Assembly (NCBI GenBank): GCA_965205165.1
Contig: OZ242037.1
Coordinates: forward strand, 2,232,001-2,296,000
Length of the DNA: 64,000 bases
Source: CBDESM01 sp965205165
Lineage (GTDB): Bacteria; Chloroflexota; Dehalococcoidia; Bin125
Direction: 5' to 3'
Shown: piece by piece, positions 18,801-27,800 of the stretch
Layout of the letters: the number at the start of each line of letters is the position of its first letter
Position numbering within the stretch: the stretch's first letter is position 1
The notes under the pieces: generated by a model
Told to the model about the DNA's origin: nothing
What the model saw: only the letters and a program-made list of their open reading frames with translations
Databases searched by the model: none
Position numbers and translations under genes: made by a program

Positions 18801-21800
18801 CAGGGCGAAGGCGCGCTTGGCCGGGGAGACCATGCGCAGCTCGTAGACCGCGGTGCGGACGCCGGACGAGTCTTCCAGCGCGATCCGCTGCACCGGGCCG
18901 GTGCCTTCGGACTGCTCGTTGACGGGCTGGGCCGCGGTCGGCGCGGTCCGCGCCGTGTGCGCGAGCTCGATCCGGATGACGGCGGCGGCGGAGTACTCGG
19001 CCGGCACCGAGGCGGCGAACTCGAGGCCGCCGGGCGTCCGCGCGCCGCGCTGGCGGGCCTGCCATTCGGTGCGGGTGATCTCGCAGGATGCGGCGACCGG
19101 GCAGAGGCCGCGCAGCGGGGTGCCGTTGCGGGCGGTCAGCTCGGCGCCGCTGATCAGATCGCCGGCCGCGTCCTGCACGCGGATCGTGACCGTCTCGAAG
19201 TCCGCGAAGGACGGGCGCAGCGCGGCGGTCGGCGCGACGTACTGCTGCTGCCGCGCGTTGTACAGCTCCAAGGCCAGCGGGGTCGGGCGGCCGCGCGGCT
19301 CGTACTCCCAGACCGTGGCGGAGAGGCTGCCAGATCGCGGCCTGCCGTCCGCGCCGACCGGGGCCAGCAGCGGGTAGGCCCAAGGCGCGTAGATGCTGAA
19401 CTCGCGGACCTTGGTCATCGAGTCGGAGCGGTTCACGGTCAGCTTCAGGCGGACCACGTTCGTCGAGCCCTGCGGGATGCTGACCGCGAACTTGAGCGGA
19501 TCGACCTCGTCGTTGTCGTCCGGGCTCGCTTCGGAGTCGTAGGCCTTCAGGGCGGGCAGCGTGATCGTGCAGACGTTCGAGGGCTCGGACTCCGTGCAGG
19601 GCGCGAACTTCGCGGCGGAGTCCGCGGCCGTGATCAGCCCGCCCGCGGGGGCCGCCGTGCCGCTTGCGCCGTCGAGCAGTTCGATCTTCACGGCGGTCGC
19701 GCCCGATGCCTGGTCGAACTCCCAGTACTGCGCCGTGTTCGTGCTCGAGACCGCCTCGTGCGCGGTCTTCGCCGCGTTGTAGATGTGCGCCCAGATCGGC
19801 GTGCGCGCCCCCGCCTGCGCCCACTGCTGATCCATCGCGGGCGCGTTCCCGGTCGCGTCGGCGACCATCGCGAACGGCTCGGCGCGGGTGCCGCCGTCGA
19901 AGGGGAGGGTGAAGGTCTGGGTGCGTGCGGAGGCCATGCCGCTGCCGGCGCGGACGACGCTGATGATCAGGTCGGCGTTGCCGAAGTCGCTGTTCTGGTA
20001 GGCGGACGGCACCGTGAAGCTGAAGTTCACGGGGAACGCCCGGTAGTGGTTGCCGGCGCGGGGCGGCCCGGTGAGCAGGTAGTTGGCGGCCGTGATCGTG
20101 CAGACGTTGGTCGCCGCGGCCTCGGTGCAGGCGGACGTCCCGTCATTCTTCGGCACCGTGATCTGGGCGCCCGTGATCCGGTTGCTGGGCGAGGGCCGGT
20201 CCCGGATCTCGATCGTCACCTGCTCGATCGTCGAGTACGAGACCAGGTTGGTGCTGGACGTGTAGGTCTGGATCTCGGTGGCGCTCTCGTAGACGCGCAG
20301 GTTGACCGGCGTGGCCGCGCCGCCGGGCGAGTAGCGCCGCTGCGGGTCGCGCGTCACCACGTTGCCCGTCTCCGCCGAGCCGTTCACCAGCTGCATCGCG
20401 AACGGCTGCGCGCTGGTCGTCGATGCCGCCACGGCGCGCTTGTAGGCCGCGTAGCGGCTGCTGGAGGAGCCGTCGTGGTGGGTGACGGTGGCGGTGATCC
20501 GCACGTCGCCGGTATTGGTGAAGGCGGACTGGATCGTGAAGCCGAACTCGAACGGGTGCGAGCGGCGCGAGTCGGCCGCGCCGGTCAGGCCGAGCAGGGC
20601 CTGCCAGGCGTCGCGGGTGAGCATGCAGTTGCCGCCCGAGTAGGAGGGCCCGGTGCAGCCCAGCGCGGTGCCGTCGGCCTGGGTGAAGGTGATGTGGGTC
20701 GCGCCCAGCGCGGTGCCGGACGTGGTGGCGGCGCTCAGCCTGATCGCCGTGGTCGCGTGCAGCGAGTGGAAGGCGGCCTGGGCGGCCGCGGCGCTGTAGC
20801 CGGTGCCCGAAGTCTCGTAGATGCCGAGCTGGACGCGCTCGCGGGCGCCGGTCTGGTAGTAGCGCTCGTTGTCGGTCAGGCCGTCGCCGTCGTCGTCGCG
20901 CTCGCGGCTGCCGTCGGAGAGGCGCGGGTCGGGGAACGGCCACGACGTGGCCGCCTGGGCGCCGACCGGCGCGTCGTACTTGAGCGCAAAGGTGCGGTCG
21001 CGCTCGCCGGCCTTCTCGACGCGGACGTGCAGGTAGACGGCGGCGGCGCGCGTCAATGGCACCGTGAAGTAGACCTCGAGGTCGTCCGCCGCGCCGCCCG
21101 TCGCGGGCCAGCTGGCGACCGGGATCGTGCAGACGTTGCCGGCGGTCGAGCCTTCGGAGCAGCCGCTCAGCGCGGTCGTGCCGAGCGAGTTGGAGGCCAG
21201 CTTGGCGCCGGTCAGGGCGGTGCCGTCGGCGTCCGAGGCCAGCGTCAGCTTGACCGATTGGAAGGCCGTGGTGGCCGCGCCGGTGGACGAGCCGGCCGCG
21301 GTGCGGAGGCTGATCCGGGCGCGGTCGGTCAGGCCGCGCGAGTTGAACTCGCCGGCCGAGGGCAGCAATGCCCCGGTGGCCGCGTTCCGCGGCGTCGCGC
21401 CGGGATGGGCGGAGACCGTCAGCGGCGGGTCCCACTTCAAGGAGGTGCTGCGGGAGAGCTTGCCGGGCTTGGTCGCGGTGAGGTGGATGTAGACCGCGCT
21501 CGTGTGCGAGTCGGGGATCTTGAAGCGGAGGTCGCCTTGGAGCCAGCTGGCCATGCAGCGGTTGCCGCAGACGAAGGCGTTGCCGGCGGAGTCGGTGAAG
21601 GCGGCGCCGCTGAGCCGGTTGTTGCCGGCGGCGTCGGTGGTGATCATGTGCACGTGGCCGTCGTAGACGCCCGTGGCGGGGCTGGCGTCGCTGCCGCTGA
21701 AGCTGGTCCGCTCCTGGTCGCGGAAGAAGAAGCCGATCAGGTTCAGGCCCTCTTCCGGCAGCCAGCGGCGGGTGGCGGTCGAGAGCGTGCCGGTCTCGTA

Positions 21801-24800
21801 GGTCCCGCCCGGCTTCGGCACGATCAGCGGCCAGGCGGCGACGTATGGGGGCTGGTAGGGGATGGCGAAGGTCTGTGCGTCGCCGTCGGAGTCGCGGACG
21901 GTGACGTGCAGGTAGGCGTTGGCGGTGCGCGAGTCGGGCACGGTGAACCAGATGTCGAGCGGGTCGGCGGTGCCGGCGGTGGCGGGCCAGTTGCTGACCA
22001 GGCAGGTGGGGCCGGCGGCGGCGCACTGGGAGAGGCGGGCGCCGGAGGCGTTGACGATGGCGGCGCCGCTGACGGCGGTGGAGCCGTCGGAGGCGGTGGC
22101 GATGCGGATCGTGACGCTGCTGAAGTCGCTGGTCGGCGCGTTGTCCTGTCCGGTCGCGGCGTAGGCGTTGGAGTGCCAGGCGTCGCGCAGGTAGATCGTG
22201 GCCTTGTTGCGGGCGCCCTGGGCGGCGAAGTTGCCGGTGCGCGAGGTGAGCGTGCCGCTCTCGTGGGCGTCGGTGGTCGGGTGGCGGGGGACGGCGAGGG
22301 GGAAGACGGGCAGGGGCGGGGCGTACTCGAGCGCGGTGGCGCGGACGGCCTTGCCGCTGGCGGCGGCGACGCCCGTGACGACGACGTAGGCGGAGGTGGA
22401 GACGGTGTTGGGCACGGAGAAGTAGAAGCTGAGGCCGCCGGTGGCGGGCCAGCTGGCGACGGCGATGGTGCAGGTGTTGGGGGTGCCGGTGCAGCCGGTC
22501 ACGGCGGTGGTGCCGGCCGCGTTGGAGGAGATCTTGGCGCCGGTGATGGCGTTGGCGCCGGCGGCGTCGGAGGCGATGGTGATCGTGGCGCTGGTCAGGA
22601 CGGAGGCGGCGGCGTTGGCGTCGGCGGCGTTGTACTCGTCGTCGTGCCAGGCGCTGCGCATGTAGATGGTGGCCTGCTGGGCGACGCCGCCGGGCACGAA
22701 GTTGCGGGCGCCGGCGGCGAGGTTGGCGCCGTCGGCGGTGCCGGAGGGGACGACCAGCGCGTAGGCGTTGACGGGGCTGTCGTAGCGGATCGAGAAGACG
22801 CGGTCCTGCTTGCCGGATTCCTGGACGGTGGCGACCAGCCAGACCGCGCCGTGCTCGCCGGGCACGGTGAAGTAGACGTCCTGCAGCGTGGTCAGCATGG
22901 GCGTGCCGGCCTGCGGCCAGCTCGATGCGGGGATCGTGCAGACGGGGCCCTGCGAGGTCTCGGAGCAGTCGGAGAGCACGCTGGTTCCGCCGCTGGAGCC
23001 GGTGAAGACGGGGCCGCTGGCGGAGGTTGAGCCGTCCTCGGCCGTGGCGAGGCGGAGGATCACGCGGTCGAAGGCGCTGCGGGCGACCAGCGCGCCGGTG
23101 GCGGAGTAGGTGTTGGAGTGGGCGGCGTTGCGGAGGAAGATCTGGGCCCGGTTGGCGGCGCCGGGGGCGGTCCAGTCGCGGGTCGCGGTCTTGACGTTGC
23201 CGGTCTCGCGGGTGCCGGCCGGGGCGGGCACGACCAGGGGCCAGATGCGCAGGTAGGGGTCGTACTTGAGGGTGCCGGCGCGGTTGCGGATGCCGGCGGG
23301 GGCGATGACGTTGACGTGGACGTAGAGCGCGCCCGTGTGGGCGGCGGGGACGGTGACGTAGAGGTCGAGGTCGTCGGCGTTGCCGCCGGTGGCGGGCCAG
23401 TTGGCGGTGGTGATGGTGCAGGTGTTGCCGGCGGTGTTCTCGGTGCAGGCGGAGATGGCGTTGGAGCCGGCCGCGTCGGAGGAGAGCACGGCGCCGGACA
23501 GGGCGGTGCCGTCGGCGTCGGAGGCGGCGGTGATCGTGACGGCGAGGAAGGTCGAGGTGGCGGCGCTGGTCGCCGAGGAAGCGGCGTCGCGGATCGAGAG
23601 GCGGACGCGGTCGGCGGCGCCCTCGCTGTACTCGCCGGCGGAGGCGCGGGCGGAGCCGTCGGCCTCGCGCGCGGTCAGGATCGGATGCGCGGCGACGGTC
23701 GGCGGCGGGTCGTACTTGAGCGTGTAGGTCTTGCCGATCTTGCCGGACTTGGTCACGCCGTAGCGGATGTAGACGGGGCCGGTGTGGGAGTCGGGGATCT
23801 TGAAGTAGACGGTCTCGTCGGCCGCGGGCGTGCTGTCGGGGCAGGTGTTGCCGCAGGAGCGGGAGCGGCCGGCGGCGGTGGTGAAGGCGGCGCCGCTGAG
23901 CAGCGTCTGGCCGGCCGCGTCGGAGGTGATCTGGAGCGTGGTGGCGTCGAACTCGGCGGCGGCGGCGTTGGCGTGGGCCGAGCCGTAGGCGGCGCGCGCT
24001 TCGTCGCGCAGGAAGAGGCGCAGCCAGTGGCGGCCGGTGCTGTTGTCGCCGGACGAGGTGGTGGAGATGACGGCGTAGGGCCACCAGTGGCGGCTGTTGG
24101 ACGAGAGCGTGCCGGTCTCGAAGGTGGTCGAGGTGAGCTGCGGCACGATCAGCGGCCAGGCCTCGATGTGCGGGTTCTCGTAGGGGATCGCGAAGGTCTG
24201 GGTATCGCCGTCGGAGTCGCGCACGGTCACGTGCAGGAAGACGTCGGCGCGATGGCCGTCGGGCACTGCGAACCAGATGTCCAAGGGCTGCGAGGTGCCG
24301 GCCGTGGCGGGCCAGCTGTTGACCAGGCAGGTCGCGCCTGAGGCGGCGCATTGGGAGAGCTGCGCGCCTGAGGCGTTGGTGATCAGCGCCCCGCTGACCG
24401 CGGTGCTTCCGTCGGAGCCGTCGGCGATGCGGATCGTGACGCTGCTGAAGTCGCTGGTCGGGGCGTTGGTCTGGCCGGTTGAGGCGTAGGTGTTGCTGTG
24501 CCAGGCGTTGCGCAGGTAGATGCGGGCCTTCTGGCGCGCGCCGGCGCTGGCGTAGTTCTCGGTGCGGGCGGTGAGGTCGCCGCTCTCGTGCGCGTCGGCG
24601 GCGCCGAGCGGGACGGCGAGCGGGAAGACGGGCAGGGGCGGGTCGTACTTGAGGGCGAACCGGCGGTCGTTCTTGCCGCTGCCGGCGGTCGGGATCGCGG
24701 TGATCACGACGTAGACCGGGGTCGAGACGGTGTTGGGCACGGAGAAGTAGAGGTCGAGGGCGTCCGTGGTGCCGCCCGTGGCGGGCCAGCTGGCGGCGGG

Positions 24801-27800
24801 GATCGTGCAGTGGTTGATGTTGGGCGAGCTGGTGCAGCCGGTCACGGCGCCGGTGCCGGCGGCGTTGGAGGAGATCTTGGCGTTCGCGATCCGGTTGGCC
24901 TGGCCGCCGGCGGCGTCGCTGGAGATCGAGATGAGCATGCCGGCCAGGGCGGAGGTGGCGGCGTTCGTATCGGAGGCGTCGTAGGTGTCGTCGTGCCAGG
25001 CGTCGCGCAGGTGGATGGACGCCTGCTGGGTGGCGCCGCCGGGCAGGAAGTTGCGGCTGCCGGCGCCGAGGTCGGTGTTGTCGGCGGTGCCGCCCGGCAC
25101 GACCAGCGGGTAGGCGTTGTAGGGGATGTCGAAGCGGACGGAGAAGACGCGGTCGGCCTTGTTCGCCTTCTTGACGCGCGCGACCAGCCAGACGGCGGCG
25201 TCGTGGGTGTCGGGCACGGTGAAGAAGACGCTCTTCTCCAGGGTGAGCAGCGGGCTGCCGGTGGTCGCCTGCGGCCAGTTGGCGCTGGTGATCGTGCAGA
25301 CCGCGCCCTGCGCGTTTTCGGAGCAGCCGGAGAGCACGCCGGTTCCGTTGAGGTCGGTGAAGACGGGGCCGCTGGCGGAGGTGGTCCCGTCCTCGGCCGT
25401 GGCGAGGCGCAGCTCGACCGAGTCGAAGGTGCTGCGGGCGACGTTGGCGCCGCTGCTGGAGTAGGTGTTGGAGTGCTCGGCCGAGCGCAGGAAGATGTCG
25501 GCCCGCATGGGGACGTCGCCGGCCGCGGGCCAGTTGCGGGTGTTGGTCTTGACGTTGCCGTTCTCGCGGGTGGCGGAGGGGGTCGGCACGACGAGCGGCC
25601 AGATGCGGAGGTAGGGCTCGTACTTGAGATCGAAGATGCGGCGGACGCCGGTGCTGGATTCGGCCGCGACGCGGACGTAGGCGTCGGCCGCGGTGGCGGC
25701 GGGGACGCTGAACCAGAGGTCGACCTCCTCGGTGCGGACGGGGGTGCCGCTGTCCACGGGGAAGTTCGCGCTGGTGATCGTGCAGGTGGGGCCGGCCGTG
25801 TTTTCGGTGCAGGGGGTGAGCGCGGTGCTGCCCGTGGCCGCGTTGTAGATCGCGGCGCCGGTGAGCGCGCCGAAGACGCCGCCGGGCTTGGTCCCGATCG
25901 TGATCGTGGCGCGGCTGAACTCGCTGCGCTCGGCGTTGGCGTCGTTGGCGTCCCATTCGTTGCCGTGCCAGACGTCGCGCAGGGCGACGCGGACCTGCTG
26001 GCGCTCGTTGCCGGAGCGGAAGGAGCGGATGGCGGTGGCGAGGTTGCCGGATTCGGTGCTGCCGCCGGAGACGGGCGAGGCGAGGGGGTGGGCGGGCGGG
26101 TTGAGGGAGGTGTACTGGAAGGAGAAGCTGCGGGCGGTGCTGCCGGACTGCATGGCGCTGACGTGGAGGTAGGCGCTGGCGTCGGAGGTGCCGGTGACGA
26201 CGAAGCGGAGGTCGACGGCTTCGGTCAGGCCGGCGTCGACGGGCCAGTTGGCGGCGTTGATCGTGCAGGTCGGGCCGGCCGTCTGCTCGTTGCAGATCGA
26301 GGTTCCGCCGACGCCGTCGGAGGCGATCACGGTCGCGCCGCTGAACTCGGTCCCGCCGGCGGCCGAGGTGGCGAGGCGGATGCGGACGCGGTCGAAGGCG
26401 GCGCGGGCGACGTTGGCGTCGGCGGCGCGGTAGGTGTTGGAGTGGGCGGCGGCGCGCAGGAAGACCTTGGCGCGGATGGTCGGCGAGTCGACCCTCCAGC
26501 CGAGGTTGAGGCTGCTGATGTCCTGGCCCTCGCGCTGCGAGGGGAGCAAGCCGTCGGTGCTCTGGGCGGGCACGGCGAGGGGGCCGACGCCGATCACGGC
26601 GCTGCGGTAGGTCAGCGCGTAGACGCGCGGGGCGAGGCCGGACCTTTGCGCCTTGACGACGAGGTAGGCGCTGCCGAAGTGGGCGGCGGGGACGGAGAAG
26701 TAGAGGTTTTGGGCGAGCGTGGGCGGGGGCGAGCCGCTGGCCGCCTGGGGGAAGTTGGCGCTGGTGATGGTGCAGGTGTTGCCGACGCCGCTTTCGGTGC
26801 AGGCGGTGATCGCGGTGTTGCCGGCCGAGTCGCTCGAGATCTCCGCGCCGCTGATGGCGTTCGCGCCGGCGGGGTCGGAGGCGACGACGATTTCGACGTC
26901 GTCGAAATTGTCGCGCGGGGCGTTGGCGGCGGAGGCGGCGTAGATGCCGGAGTGGGCGGCGGCGCGGAGGTTGACGGTGGCCTGCTGGGCCGCGCCGGCG
27001 GCGGCCCAGTTGCGGGAGCCGGCGGAGACGTTCGTGCCGCTGGCGGTGCCGGCCGGCATGGCGAGGGGGTGGGCGGCGACGGAATCGAGGTATTTGAGCG
27101 CGAAGAGGCCGGGGTGGGTGCCGGTTCTGGCGACGGCGATGTGGAGGTAGGCGTCGCCGGTGTGGGCGGCGGGGACGGAGAACCAGAGGTCGAGCCTGCC
27201 GGCGGCGCCGGTGCCGGGCCAGTTGGCGCTGGTGATGGTGCAGGTGTCGCCGGCGGAGGTCTCGGTGCAGGCGGAGACGGCGTTGGCGCCGGCCGAATCG
27301 CTCGAGATCTTGGCGCCGCTGATCACGTTGGTCCCGTCCGCGTCGCTGGTGACCTTGATCACGGCGGAGTCGAAGTTGGCCTTGTTGATGTTGGCATCGG
27401 TCGAGTCGTACTCGTCCCCGTGGGCGGCGGCGCGGAGGAAGACGGCGGCCTGCTGGGCCGCGCCGGCTTCGGCGTAGCCGAAGGTGCCGGTGACGGTGCC
27501 GGCGGCGACGTCGCCGCCCGGGGCGCGGGCGATCAGGGGGAAGGAGTTGGAGGTGGGCTCTTCGTACTTGAGCGCGAAGGCGCGGGGGAAGCGCTGGCTG
27601 CGCGCGGTGGTGACGACCAGGTAGGCGTCGCCCTCGTGGGCGTTGGGGACGGAGAAGTAGACGTCGAGGTGGGAGGTGACGGGAGTGCCGCCGGAGCCCT
27701 GGGGGAAGCTGCCGGAGGGCACGGTGCAGGTGTTGCCGACGGAGGTCTCGGTGCATTCGGTGATGACGGTGTTGCCGGCGGCGTCGCTGGAGATTTTCGC

